In this document: positions 48,401-59,700 of the stretch, one piece after another | Layout of the letters: each line of letters opens with the position of its first letter | Numbering within the stretch: the first letter of the stretch is position 1 | Made by a program: the position numbers and the translations under genes | NCBI GenBank assembly: GCA_963969365.1 | Contig: OZ017748.1 | Coordinates: forward strand, 1 to 64,000 | From: Asterochloris sp. CNOR1 | Taxonomy: Eukaryota; Chlorophyta; Trebouxiophyceae; Trebouxiales; Trebouxiaceae | Length of the DNA stretch: 64,000 nt | Reading direction: 5' to 3' | Notes under the pieces: generated by a model | The model's database searches: none | What the model saw: only the letters and a program-made list of their open reading frames with translations | Told to the model about the DNA's origin: nothing

Positions 48401-50127
48401 AATAAGCGTGAGGCTGTCAGCTCAGCCAATTAGATACAGAAGTGCTGCATCATCTGTTACTATTGTTCTGCACTACAGGTGTCTGCAGGCAAACGATGAA
48501 TGCATCAGCCCGCTATGACAATTGAAGAGGTGGCGCACCCACTGCAGATTTTACAGCAAGGTGATAGGCATGGCATCAGCTCGGCGGTTCAACCACCAAA
48601 ATGCTGTATCTGCCGGCTCAATACCCGGCAGCCATTGATGTCTCAAGTGCAGGGCAAGTTGAGCAGGGCACCCCACTGTGGCAGTATTGCCAATTCCCCC
48701 ACTCTCCCAGACTGTGGGGCCCACGATGTCAGCCTAGCAATACATGTGCATGAGGTGTTACGCACGGTCATGTGACCAGCCCGGGCACAGCATGCTGCAT
48801 CATGACCATGATTCAGACTGTCAAGCTGTGCACCTTAAGGACGCCTGCCTGTGAAGCAGTGCCTCATGCCTGGTGCATAGCGCCTCACAAGAGCTTGCAA
48901 TGCCTGGTGGGGAGTACTGGATGACAACCAGCCTGCACCCACACCTCGGACTGGTGGTGTCTATAAGCGTCTTGGTGCCACAGCTGGCAGTCTTTGGTGC
49001 AAAGCCCGCTTGAGGCATGTCTAGGTAGGCTCACCAACCAGCACTTTGGCAGCCGGGTTGTCCACATACAGGGATTTGAGGATGGTGGCTCCGTCATTGG
49101 TAACCATGACCTGGTTTCCGCGTCCCATGCTTTGCAGGATCTTGTCCTGCAGCCACAGCAGTGCTCTGTGCAGGGGCGTTGTGCCCTGGTCACTGTGCCT
49201 CATAATCATAGGGTCCTGGCCTGCAACCAAAGCTGTGCACTGTGCCTGTGGTAATGACAAGCGCTGACATGTGTGGTGGCGAACTGACGACGACAGCCCA
49301 CTGGTCCACACTGCCTGGACGACAGGACATATCTGCTCAGGCCCAGCGACAGGAATGAATCCTGCAATCGGCAGGACTTTTGCCACGCAGGCCCAGCAAA
49401 CTGCTGCAAGCCATGCCGAGGGCAGCACCAGCGGTGAGGCCCAGCAACATGGCCAGCTTCACAAGCTAAGATGTGGCTGATGTCCCTGCAACACAGCAGC
49501 CTGGCGCAGGCCCTGGCAACCGCAGGCCAAGCCCCTGACAGGCCAGACAAAGTATGGGATGCTGGCTGACAGGCATGGGCTAGGCTCCTCGGCCAGCCAA
49601 CCAAGAGACGGGGTGCTGGCTTATAGCCAGCATCCCATACTCTGTCTGGCCTGTCAGGGGCCTTGGCCTGGGCCTCTCAGCCAGCACTCTGTCTGTTTAA
49701 CTGGCCTACCAGGCACTTGTGCAGGTCCCTGGCCAATGTTTGCAGCTGTTGGTCTCACCATGCCTTTGGGACCCAGCGTGGTCTTCACCAGGTCAGCAAT
49801 GGCCATGGCCCCCACAAATGATGCCTGCAGACGTCGCGAGGGTTGCACAGCTTACAGCAAGAGCATACAAGCAGTGCCTTGTGCAAACAGGAGCCCAGAT
49901 TTGAGGATCACGCCTTGTCAGCTGCGAAGGATGCTGGCCCTCCTTCAGGGCCTTGATGCAGCTGCTGCGCACCAGACGGGCAGTCTCCCCTTTCTGCTCC
50001 TCTGCTCCTGCTGCAAATACTCCTGATGTGTTTGGCACCTGCAGGCCAGTGCTTGTTTGATCAGCCTCATGCGCTCTGCTAATGGTGATGGAGTTCTCTT
50101 GGAGGCAAGACTCACCGCCATCGCCAT
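42496..50127 (-). CDS. CCT2: CCT2, T-complex protein 1 subunit beta (cytosolic chaperonin TRiC/CCT)
   Basis: Subunit of the eight-membered ring chaperonin that folds actin, tubulin and other cytosolic proteins using ATP. Fifteen exons join in phase to 530 residues (human 535). In coding order: 50116-50127, 49973-50038, 49759-49824, 49035-49146, 48265-48393, 47725-47842, 47141-47267, 46584-46742, 46148-46340, 45651-45803, 44719-44840, 44222-44327, 43515-43645, 42639-42710, 42496-42522. Seen motifs: TLGPKGM (about 42-48), [15 protein letters not shown] with the catalytic Asp (96-100), the apical segment [20 protein letters not shown] typical of the beta subunit, and a GGG in the nucleotide-binding region (409-411). 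The last exon reads CAPRQRQG then stop. Exon 1 encodes only MAMA, fixed by the family N-terminus continuing in exon 2. Several introns contain copies of exon edges, and the intron between exons 3 and 4 contains a long foldback. Confidence 0.98.
45126..45365. repeat. Degenerate tandem repeats in a CCT2 intron
   Basis: Three diverged units of roughly 90 bases, each beginning ACAGCTGC(A/G)GC, at about 45138, 45226 and 45320, in the intron between exons 10 and 11. Identity is low away from the unit starts. Confidence 0.45.
49524..49669. repeat. Long near-perfect foldback in a CCT2 intron
   Basis: The left arm 49524-49567 and the right arm 49625-49669 pair over about 44 bases with one mismatch and one extra base. 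The arms begin AGGCCAAGCCCCTGACAGG and end CCTGTCAGGGGCCTTGGCCT; the spacer is about 57 bases. It lies in the intron between exons 3 and 4. An RNA from either strand would form a long duplex. It could be a small-RNA precursor or a young MITE. Confidence 0.88.
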
Positions 50128-50681
50128 GTTGGCTGCGTCTCACCAGCCTATCTTGATCTAATCTGTTCTAGAATGCTGCACACAACGAAGCAAGACCAGC
50201 CTGGTGGAATCTGCCTGTGACGTCCAGGCCTCTCCCCTCTGAATCTACAAGAAGGTAAGTATATATTGAGGGCTGACTCTGTTGGCACAGCTCAGCTCAT
50301 GGGACCCATCTCATCAGAGCTCATCTCATGAGCATCTCTCAGTTTTTCACGGGGTCTTCAGCTTTCTGTAGAAGCAGGGGTGCCCAGTTTGCCTATTTAA
50401 GCCATGTCTCAGGCTGAGGTCCTGGGCACCAGGCCTCTGTCTTTTGCTCAGCTGGCATGTGCTAGGTTTGGCTGACAGGCATACTCAGCAGGAAGTGGCA
50501 GCCAGTGCTGAAGGCTGCCTCTCAGCACTTCAGGGTGGCTCAAGCTGACTTGTCATCTGTGTCTGACAGGTCTTCTTAGCTGAAGTTTCAGCGTTCATAG
50601 ATCAAGTGCGCTAGGGAATCGGCGTCCGAATTCCTGCTGGAAATGCCGGTTGCCATGCACTTCCTGCATCACACCATGTAT
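50128..50681. promoter_or_regulatory. Upstream region of CCT2
   Basis: About 550 bases before the CCT2 start on the minus strand, expected to contain its promoter. It includes a cluster of CTCAT-type short repeats near 50288-50335. No TATA element could be assigned with confidence. Confidence 0.35.
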
Positions 50682-50821
50682 TCACGGCCTCAGAGGAGAA
50701 ATGTCCAGCCTCAGCAATTCAGGTCTTCCAGCCAATCCATCCTCAGCCTCCCCAGTATATTGTGTCCTGAGCATGCTTGCTTGCTCTGAAAGTAGCTCCT
50801 CGATTTTCTCATCTGTGGAGT
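50682..50821 (-). CDS. Possible terminal exon of an unresolved minus-strand gene
   Basis: After CTCCACAG the minus strand reads a charged helical peptide (DEKIEELLSEQASMLRTQ and onward) to a stop at 50682. An upstream open block near 50990-51085 reads FMLGGGIGIRIGLLSMLMP and ends near a GT, possibly a membrane segment, but the phases of the two blocks do not agree in any join I tried. The existence of a gene here is uncertain; family unknown. Confidence 0.25.
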
Positions 50822-51085
50822 GCAAGCATGATGGGGTCACCTCCTGGGGACCAGTCTCCTGCTTGAAAAGCCAGCAAGGGATTGGGCAGGCTTGCTGGCC
50901 TCCATGGCATGCCAAGGTCAAAGCTGATGAGGGCCATGTGGAGCAGTGGTTCTCAGCACCTGGACAGCTGCAGCTGGTACCTGTACAGGTAGCGTCCCTG
51001 GTAGCTGTGCTCCTGTGGGAGCACCCTGTGTGGCATCAGCATGCTCAGCAGCCCAATCCTGATCCCAATGCCCCCCCCAAGCATG

Positions 51086-51973
51086 AAGGTGAGGCCTGAT
51101 CTGGGACATGTTGCACACAAACATGGGCTCTCAAGGGGCAGCCAGGCCACACGCACCCTGCTGCCACCTCTGAGTCCCAACTTGCAATGGCTGGCGCCTT
51201 TGGGAATGCAGGGGCATTCCCGATGACTGTGGCCGCAAAAGCCCTGCACACGTGTACTACATTGGCACCCAAGACTATCAAGTGCTGCCAATTGTCAGCA
51301 CCTGCGGCACCTCTGGTGTCATAACTCTGTCTACTCTCAAAAGGGAGTGGGAGTCAACGGTCGTGCATCTGCCCAAGCAGCACAGTGCAACCCCACTTCT
51401 GCAGCCTGCATCCTCTTGCAAGTCAACTGAGTGCATGACCCTCCGTTGAGAGCCCAGCATGCTTGATTCAGGTCTTGGCACGCGGCCACATGCAGCTGCG
51501 CATGCACCTTCAGAGCTTCAAGCTTCAACGCCAAGGCACCTGCAGCTCCGACGCTGAACCCATGTGCGCGTGAGGTTCTGAAAGCACTCTGCGCATGTAT
51601 ATTGTGTGGAAGGCATGCTCATCCGTAGTGCTTGCATGGACTGTCAGAACATCACATCAAAATGCACAACAGGTTCTTGGTCTGCACAATAGAAAATTTC
51701 AGTAAAGGTGAGAGTCACGCGGCACCACGGCCATTCAAGGTTGTTGTAATGCACCATGGGTGTCTTGCTGTGGATCCTGAGGCAAAAAGCAAGGGGTGGG
51801 CAGCGCGCAGAGTGAGACTCTATCACATACACCCTTTCCTTGTTCCAGATGACTGTCAGCTGGCTTCCACTGCCCATTGAAAAGCTCACGACATCTTCCT
51901 CTTCTACTGGAGCAAGGAACAGATCCAGAGACCGCAGGTCACCGCCAGGCCAGTCGCTCAGAGCCATAGTCAC
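51086..51973. other. Region between the weak minus-strand ORF and the F-box-like gene
   Basis: On the minus strand 51644-51973 continues open in the same frame as the F-box-like gene after its TGA (110 codons), including SDWPGGDLRSLDLFLAPVEE. Apart from this extension nothing was recognised. Confidence 0.35.
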
Positions 51974-52449
51974 TCAACGCTGGCTGGTGTTGCTTGTGGC
52001 GTCATGGTGCAATGTCAATGCCTCCAGATGCTCAGGGAGCCAGCTCAGGTCGCTCCTGCACAAAACAGAGAAAAATGACTATGCCAGACCGGCTGTGCAC
52101 AGCATGTTGACGACGTCAAACAGGTAGATGCAAGGACTCACTCCATGTCAAAGGTCACGTCCAGCATGCGGCAGGGAGCGAGGATGGCAGCTTGCAGTTT
52201 CGCTGCAGGCCCCAAGCTGAGCTTGCCACTGCCAGAATCCTGTTTGTCTCTGCCTGGGAGATGAGCTAGGCAAACATGCACCTCTGGATGAGCCATGGCT
52301 GCATGCCAGGCTTTCCCAAGGCTCATCAGAGCCAGCTTGCTTTTACATTGCAGGATTTGCAGAACAAGATCATCAGGCAGGGCTGCACAAGCATACGGGG
52401 TGGTGTCAGCACAAGCAGTGGGGTTGGACTCAAGCATGACACCCGGCAT
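51974..52449 (-). CDS. F-box-like protein, short or interrupted
   Basis: From the ATG at 52449 the frame runs to 52142, is spliced (donor GTGAGT, acceptor TGCAG) to 52055 and ends at TGA 51974-51976, giving 129 residues. Residues about 24-55 match the F-box pattern: LPDDLVLQIL, a Leu-rich turn, then GKAWHAAMAHPEV. F-box proteins bring substrates to SCF ubiquitin ligases through Skp1. The second exon contains an LRR-like LPEHLEALTLHH. Past the TGA the same frame stays open for 110 more codons and includes another LRR-like piece (LRSLDLFLA). The gene may therefore be a nonsense-interrupted longer F-box/LRR protein. It lies downstream of petC on the same strand, 376 bases from its stop. The start could also be an upstream exon. 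Confidence 0.5.
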
Positions 52450-52824
52450 CAGCGGCCCGCTTGTGACTTTGTTCAACAGATCTGGCGAGGTAGAGTCGAT
52501 TTCGACCAGGTCAAGCTTATAGCTGCCTGCAACAGCTTGTATACCGCTACAGCTTTTGTTCCCTCCTGCATCAGCTTGCTCACAGCAGAGGGCAAGCTCG
52601 TCTGCAGCCTCTACCTCTTGCTTGAATGGAAGTAAGTTACTGAAGTCCCCAACCTCCCCAGCCTCACTCAGGGAGCCGAGACGCCTGCAGACATTGCTGA
52701 GCCGCCCACAATGCCTTGATGGCCATTGCTGTCCTCAACATGTTACCAAAGGTGGGGCATTCATAAATGCTGTTGGCAAAATTCAGTGGCGCAGGGCATC
52801 AGTTGCCCACTCTATGCTCGTGCC

Positions 52825-55705
52825 CTATGCCCACCAGGGGTTCAGGTTGGTGCGGAAGTCGGTCTCAGTCCTGAAGGCAGCACAAGGGTTCAGCAAGGTG
52901 GTGTGACCCTAAAGGAGGGTGCAGACATTGATGCTGTCACCAGGGAACTTGTTTGCAGCAAGTACCACGTCTAAAGCTCTGCAAGCATCTATTCTCCACC
53001 AATGTTCAGCATAAAGTGGGCATCATGCAATCCCACCATCATAAGGGCAGAGCCTATGTCCCATGGTCAGGGCACAGCTTACCAGGGGCTGAAGGTAACC
53101 AGGTCATCCTTCACATCACAATGTGCCAGCGCCAGCGACTGCAGCAGGCACAGTGACTTGTGAGCCAGCGGAAGCACACTCTGAACATGTCACGGTATGC
53201 AAACTCCTGGGTCTGCAGCAGGCAAAGCAGTGTCATCCGCCTGCTCCTAAAGAGGACGGGATCTAAGCAGGAACAGCCACCAGCTTGCATGACCCGCATC
53301 TGAAGGTCCAGCATAAGCCACAGCTTGCCCAAGGCCTGCGGTCCCCAAGATGGCAGCAGGCAGCTGACCTGTTCAGTCAGCTCCACATGGGGCTGCGAAC
53401 TAGTGCAGGAGACTAGCATGGGATTGCGGGGAGCTGCAGCAGCCTGATGGGCAGACAGAATGGGCTTGGGAGCACAGCCTGCCGTCACAGGCAGGCTGTG
53501 AAAGCCAAGCCTGCTGCTTTACAGACAATACTGTTGCTGCAGGAAAGGCAGCACAGAGTCTCTGCCACCAGGACGAGCAGCAGCACCAGCATGCAAAGCG
53601 TGCTGACACCACAATTGGACCTGGTGTCCTAGCCAGACAGCGCTTGTGCCAGCCAGCACACTCACTCAAGTTTGCATCACAAGCTTCCCACAGCAGTTGC
53701 GACAATAGCCAAAGCGCCTGCCACACAGGCCTCTGCCTGCCACTGCTGAGTCCAGTCCAGGTGTAAACAGCGGCTTTGCAAGCAGAGACTCACCAGGGGT
53801 GCGGGCCCACGCACCACCTTGCCTTGCTTGTTGTACTGGGAGCCGTGGCAGGGGCACATGAACTTGTTCTCGTTCTGCAGCACAGAGTGCGGTTACTCAG
53901 GCAGGACTGAAGGAGCATGCCAGCAGCTTCTACAGCGCAAACTGTGGTTACTGAAGCAGGTCACAACAGGCGCCGGAGCCTGCCAGCAGAGAGGTACAGC
54001 ACAAGACCACCAGTGCTTGGGGGGTGCACCTGCCAACAAACGTGCCAAGGTAACAGCATCAGCTGCTGGGTGTTGCAGGGTGCAGCCAGCAAGAGGTATG
54101 ATGCATGCCTGTGCACGCTTACAGAGTTCCAGGGCACCACACAAGTGGTATACTACATGCATGTGCTCGCTTACACAGAGTTCCAGGGCACCACGCAAGA
54201 GGTATGCTGCATGCATGTGCACGCTTACAGAGTTCCAGGGCACCACGCATCCCAGGTGGGTGCAGACGGCGTTGAGGCCGTACTTCTCGATCTCGCTGTT
54301 CTCGTTCACGATGAGGTAGGTTGCGTCACTCTGCAGGGCAGGGACTCAGGCATCCACAGAGTACTATAGTTGATTGCATACGTGCTCGTGGCCTCAATGA
54401 CAGAGCTGCCAACAGGTCCTGGGGTGGACGCAAAGGGATGCCTATGGCTGTGCTCCCCAGTCAAGATTGGGGAGGATCACATCACTTTGCAGAACAAGAC
54501 ACATGGACTGCCAAGACAACCTTGGCTGGCTGCGCCCAAAGCGATCATGCAGCATTGCGAGGCAAGAGCTGCGCACGTGGGCAGCAGCTTGCACAGTCAC
54601 TCAGAAGCAGAGTGCAAGACGCTCTGCGCACCTGTGGCTGCGCTAACGTTGAATTAGGCAGATTGCATTGGGCTATATGGAGGGTTCCCACGAAATTCAG
54701 GACTAGTGCCAGGCCATGCCTGGTGCAGAAGGACCAGACCAGGTCGGTGGCAGCAGCTCAACATCTTGTGGTAGGCAAGCACGCAGTGCCTGACGCAGTC
54801 GAGTAGTCGACAGTGCTCTGCAAGGCCCCAGAGGCGGCAGCTCATGGCAGTGGACGCTCCGGCTTACAAACATTGTGGAGGGCTAGAGCACTGGAATGTG
54901 CCATGGTGATAAGCTGCATGGCCAGGCTGGCAGCTGGCCCCTGGGCAGCAGGCTGCAGTTGCTGAGCATCCCCAACGCGCACCACTGTGCTTTAGGTGTG
55001 TGTTGCCTTCACTGAGTGGCAAAAGGTGCAGTTGTTCAGCCTGCCTGCCCTGTGAGATGCGCACCTTCAGCCCCTGAGTCAGGCTCCTGCTGTTGGCGCC
55101 GTACTTCTTGATCCAGGCACTGGCCTTGACATCATTGCCGAGGGCATCCTTGGCCGTGATGCCACCACTGCCAGACCCGGCACTGCAGGGCGCAGAGGTA
55201 AGGATGCAGGAGCAGTGCTCTATAAGGGAACTAGGCACAAAAAGCAGCAGGGGGACAGCTTGCGGGGAGGGGGCACGGTGGGACAAAAGAGAGACCAGTC
55301 CTCACCTCTTGGGCACAAAGAAGTAGGCAAAGGGCCTGCAGGGACAGAAGCATCGCTCAGCGCAGTGCACCCCTGGGCCAGAGTCCCAGGCCAAGTGATC
55401 TGGCTGCTGTGGCTCACGCACAGAGCCACCAGCATGCAGCAGGCAGTCTGAGAGCACCACCCTGGGGCTCACCCTGCCAGGGAGACGACGGGGAGACCAG
55501 CTGCCCCAACCAGCAACAGGTTCATTATCGTCCTCTTGTTGGAGTCAGGCACCATCTGCATGTCCGCCACAGCCGCCCGAGTCTGCAGGGCCAGGCCCCG
55601 ACGTGGCACGGGGGTCTGGGCTGCTGGCCTCAGAGCGCAGCCATTGCAGCCCAGCTTCGTCTGGGGGGCGGTGAGCACGCGTTGGGACATGGCGGTCGCA
55701 ACCAT
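52825..55705 (-). CDS. PETC: PetC, chloroplast Rieske iron-sulphur protein of the cytochrome b6f complex
   Basis: Carries the [2Fe-2S] cluster that takes electrons from plastoquinol and passes them to cytochrome f in the thylakoid. Seven exons in phase give 221 residues: 55473-55705, 55306-55335, 55065-55182, 54229-54330, 53794-53874, 53083-53138, 52825-52870. The first 45 or so residues are basic, Ala/Thr-rich and lack acidic residues, as in a chloroplast transit peptide. The mature part begins near ADMQMVPD, followed by a membrane helix around [20 protein letters not shown]. The cluster boxes are CTHLGC (150-155) in exon 4 and CPCHGS (168-173) in exon 5. By homology C150, H152, C168 and H171 are ligands and C155-C170 a disulphide. 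The end [14 protein letters not shown] is typical. The intron after exon 4 begins with tandem copies of the exon end and donor. Confidence 0.98.
54091..54249 (-). repeat. Three tandem copies of the petC exon 4 end and donor
   Basis: Three units of about 53 bases at roughly 54197-54249 (the genuine junction), 54143-54196 and 54091-54142. On the minus strand each reads GTGGTGCCCTGGAACTC, then a donor resembling TGTAAGCG, then GTGCACATGCATG-like intron sequence. The middle copy has a two-base insertion at the donor. Confidence 0.92.
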
Positions 55706-56786
55706 TGCTACGGGTGGGCTGCACAGCAGAATTGGGGTTTAGCTTCAGCCTGTGAGGGTTTAGGTCACTACATCACAGGCCATGTGACGCCCCGCAACAT
55801 GATGCCACAGTTCTGTAAGCGTCAGGCTCTTGCACCTTGAGGACAGTTGAAACTGAGCTTCAGCTCGGAATGCGCTGCTGGATCGCCACTACTTCACACC
55901 AGCAGCACTTTTAACAAGCAGAGTTGGATCACTTTGTTGGTTCTGCTTTCCATCAAGAGCTGGAGTCGGTGGCCGTCGTGCCTCTAGGGTTCAGCTGGGC
56001 AAAGCTGCTGTAGTTTGCAATACTGCATGTTCTTTAGCACAAAGGGCCCCATCCACACAGCCAGCACATCATTCACAGTGCTCAGGCACTTTCAAGGCGT
56101 CCACATCAATCTTCACCACATACTGTTTACAGTGGTACTCCAGCGCCAGATTGACGGCACTCTGTTTCTTGTACCTGGAGTACAGGCCAGCTGGAACACA
56201 GAAATTGATGCGAGCTGCCTCCTTCTTCAGGCATGCCAGCCAAGCGCGTATGCCACTTCCATTCAGGAGGTGATTCAAGCTGCGGGTGATCTGGACTCCT
56301 GTGTAGGGCTGCAGTAGAGCATCGATGGCCTTGAAATCCTGGCTGACGGCCGGCACAGCCCAGACTTGCCGGAGGTCTCTGAAAGTTGGCTGTCCTGGTG
56401 TGGACTGCTGGCTTTCACTTGATTGCCGGCTTGCAGATAGCTGTGGCTACATGAGATGACAATGTCGCGCAGAAAGTTCCATTGCTTGGCAACAAATGTC
56501 AGGCAAAACAAAGTTAGGAGTGTGAATGGCCTCAAGCTTGCCTCTAAAGATATGGTAGCCATACCCTGAGAAAGGCTTCTGACTCTGACAACAAGGCATC
56601 ATGCGCTGCAGAATGGGCTTACAATGTGTCTCTCAATCTGTCACCTAGTTGCACTGCATCAATTGCACCTTGCTAATTGCTTAGCGCTGAATGTGCCCTT
56701 CACATTAAGGCAAAGTTGCATTACCATCTCTGATCATACATTACACATGCTACTTCGCCAAGCTCACGTCAAGCTCACTTCAAGCA
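55706..56786. other. Spacer between petC and CR-B
   Basis: Contains the upstream region of petC (left part), the repeat at 55771-55806 and the 3' flank of CR-B. On the minus strand TGTAA occurs near 56744, about 43 bases past the CR-B stop, a plausible polyadenylation signal. Minus-strand open stretches near 56069-56356 look protein-like in parts but could not be tied to a gene. Confidence 0.4.
55771..55806 (-). repeat. Inverted copy of the dispersed repeat at 9494-9560
   Basis: About 36 bases containing ACAGGCCATGTGACGCC and CCGCAACATGATGCC, the reverse complement of the unit near 9.5 kb. It lies just upstream of petC. Confidence 0.7.
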
Positions 56787-59700
56787 CTAACTGCTGCACC
56801 TCATTCTCAGGGCAACAACTCCTTGACCTTGAGCAATGTTTTGGGCTCTGAAGCTGTGAAACATGTCAGTGGGAACAACAAAAAAGAGGCGAACCTGACG
56901 AATATGATCTTGCATGCCCGACAGTGCTTCAAGCAGCCCCTTGCAATTCACAGTGTGAGAGGAGGACACTGTGATCTGATACAGCTTGTTGGGCTGCATG
57001 ACTGAGTCAACTGCAGGCAAATTCTTGATGCGAGGCCGACTGTATACAGTGTGGGGCAGGTTCTTCACTTCAGGCCACAAATCAAAGATGCAGCTGCGTG
57101 AAGAGGGCTCGATGGTAATCACTGTGGCAGTCCCACCAACAGGCATGGTTTTTGTGCCCAGGTGGCGACAGCTCAAGTTGCCACCAGCAGCCAACCTCCT
57201 ATGGCAATAACCCTCCCACGAAACGCCACGAAGCCCTGCAAGGTCCTTGTCGACTGCTGCAGCGTTCAAAAATGTGATGAGATTGTTTTTCTTATACTCA
57301 AAGAGCCTCATGGCCACTTCCTCAGCAACCCACAAGGAGGCCCACCTCATGCTAGTGGTGACAAAGTCAGCCTCCACATGCAGGTGAAGGATCCGGTGGC
57401 TGACCTCTGGATGTGCAAAGGCTTGGCCCACACTCTGGATGATGATTGGCAGTGTGGCAGACGAGATGGCTTGCACTAAGAGCCTCTGGTCGGCATGATC
57501 TGGCTTCGCCAGTACAAATCGAGGGATGCCACCCCAGTGGTCAAAGCGGCTGCGGACGTCAGCGACTGCCATCTCTGGGTACATGGCAGTCCTGCACTTC
57601 TCCAGCTCCTCCAGACTCCATACTGGCATGTAGATAATTTTGAAGTTGTCCCTCTTGATGGCCTCCTGCACAAGCCATCACAGACTCACTGGTTGTAACA
57701 ACTGCCAGATAACATGCTGCAGGGTGGGAATGCACAAGCAAGCTTGATGAACAACAAGAAGCTTGCTTGCACCCACCTTGTACACCTGGCGATCAGGCGA
57801 GGTGACGAGCAATGTACGAGCTCCTTCTGCATCCTCAGGGCAAATGCCATCCACCAAGTACCTGCAGGATGAAGGACACAGCTGAGTGGGACCCCAAGGA
57901 TGAGACATGTGCACTGAGCAAGAGCACATTCATGCAAGAGGTCCTGAAAGCAGGTTCACCAGGTGTCTGGTCTGTCAAGTTCTTCTGAAGGAAGTTGAGC
58001 CTGTCGGAAGGCTCCGTCAGCGCAGAACAGCTTGGGTTCCTGCTGATGCTTGTGATACACCACTCGATGGCCTTCCAAAGCCAGGCGTTACAACATGTAC
58101 ACGGCAAACAACGCCTTCCCGATGCCTGCAAAGAAAGCCTGACACTGGGTGTGGCTTGTCGGTGCGACTGAGCAGCGAACAGTTGCAGCCTCATCATGTC
58201 AACCATGCGGTGCTAGCATGACGCCCACCTGGATTGCCGATCAAGACCATGCCTGAGTTTTCTGACTCGCCAAAGTATGTTTCCAGCCTAGCTGCCAGCT
58301 CTTGGTAGCAGGCCCAAATCATGAAGCGCTTCTTGTTGAAGAAACTGGTACCCCCGGCTAGCTGCAGGCAGTCCTGTCCATCCTGTTTGGCCTGTGGGAG
58401 TTCAGCCCAGAACTTCTGGTCTGCTGGGCTTGCAGGCCGCCAGCCTGCAGGCGCTAAAGCCATGAGGGTCTGATGAGGTTGGCCAGCCCTGGCCGATGAC
58501 CCGTGATGCAGACAATCTGATGTGATGGCATGACTGCCAGGCTACACTGGGAAATCAGAGTGCGCTCAGCGCAACAGGAATGATGCCAGAATAAAAGACT
58601 TGAAGCAGGACTCAATTCTGTAGCCACACTGCCACAACGAAGCCTGCTAGATGGCTCAAATACATCAACCCTGGTCCAGCAGTCAGCCAGTAGCAGACCA
58701 TGCCGCAGACATGTTGATGCCTATGAAGTCCCACAAGATGTGGAACTGGTGGTCCTGACGTTGCTGCGCAATCAGGCAAGCCTCGCAGGCAACCCTAGCA
58801 TGTGACCTCCAGGCCTCACCTCTGGGCACATTTCAGGGCATCCACAAGCCTTTGTGACCGGGATCTGGGCAGCGCACCACCTGCTACCACCAGTGACATA
58901 CAGATTCCTGCAGCCCTGACGCACCTGCTCATGTCCAGATGCTGCTGCAGAAAGTAGAATGCAGCCGCTGTCCACAGCTCTGTTCTTTTGGACAAGCTGA
59001 GGCAGTGGAGCGCCATCCTCACAAGCCTACAGGAGGGCCTCAGCACCCACCGGGTTCACCTGGGCTCAGGCTTCGAAACATTCAAACACAGCATGGCAGG
59101 CAGCAAGACTCTGAACAGTGCCACCCATGGTGTCATGCAGGCCCCTTCCTGGCTGGACAAGCAGAGAGAGGATGCTGACACACCTGTGCGTGGCTTCTTG
59201 CTGGGGCCGGCTTCGTCATCTTCCGCGCTGCCAGCCTCATGGCGGCGCTGGCCTGCACAGAGAGACCTGTATGTCAGACAGTATGACCAGATGGAGTCTT
59301 GCCATAATTCATTGTGTGGCATAGGCAATTGATGTGTCATGCTGCCTGCCTCAGCCTTCAAACGTATGGCAGCTGCAGGCAACCCTGCAGTCTCACTGCA
59401 CAGCTACTGTTTAAAACTTCTGTGCGCCTGCATCAAGCAGCCTGTGCAACCACTTGACACATCACATTTGCACTTGTCTCAGCGCAAATAAGCTTGCAGG
59501 ACACCAACAATATATGGTCGGCAATGAGGAGCTGCTGACACCGGCCTGCATCAGGGCAACCAGGACTCACCAACAACAGCAGCATGCCAGGCTGCGCCTT
59601 TGAAGCCAGGCCCCTTACACAGTCATCAGGTCAGCCATAAGAGCAACTGGCAGCAAACAGCTGTAAGGGATGCCCATGATCTGGCCGCCAAAGTCAGCAT

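Noticed and set aside
48590-48640. Minus-strand GGGTATTGAGCC within a small hairpin, tRNA-like at first sight
   Set aside because: The loop does not have the TTCRA pattern and no cloverleaf fits; it lies inside a CCT2 intron.
50953-51291. Minus-strand frame with a hydrophobic GGGIGIRIGLLSMLMP segment as a membrane protein gene
   Set aside because: No start, partner exon or consistent phase could be found, so it is mentioned only within the weak terminal-exon entry.
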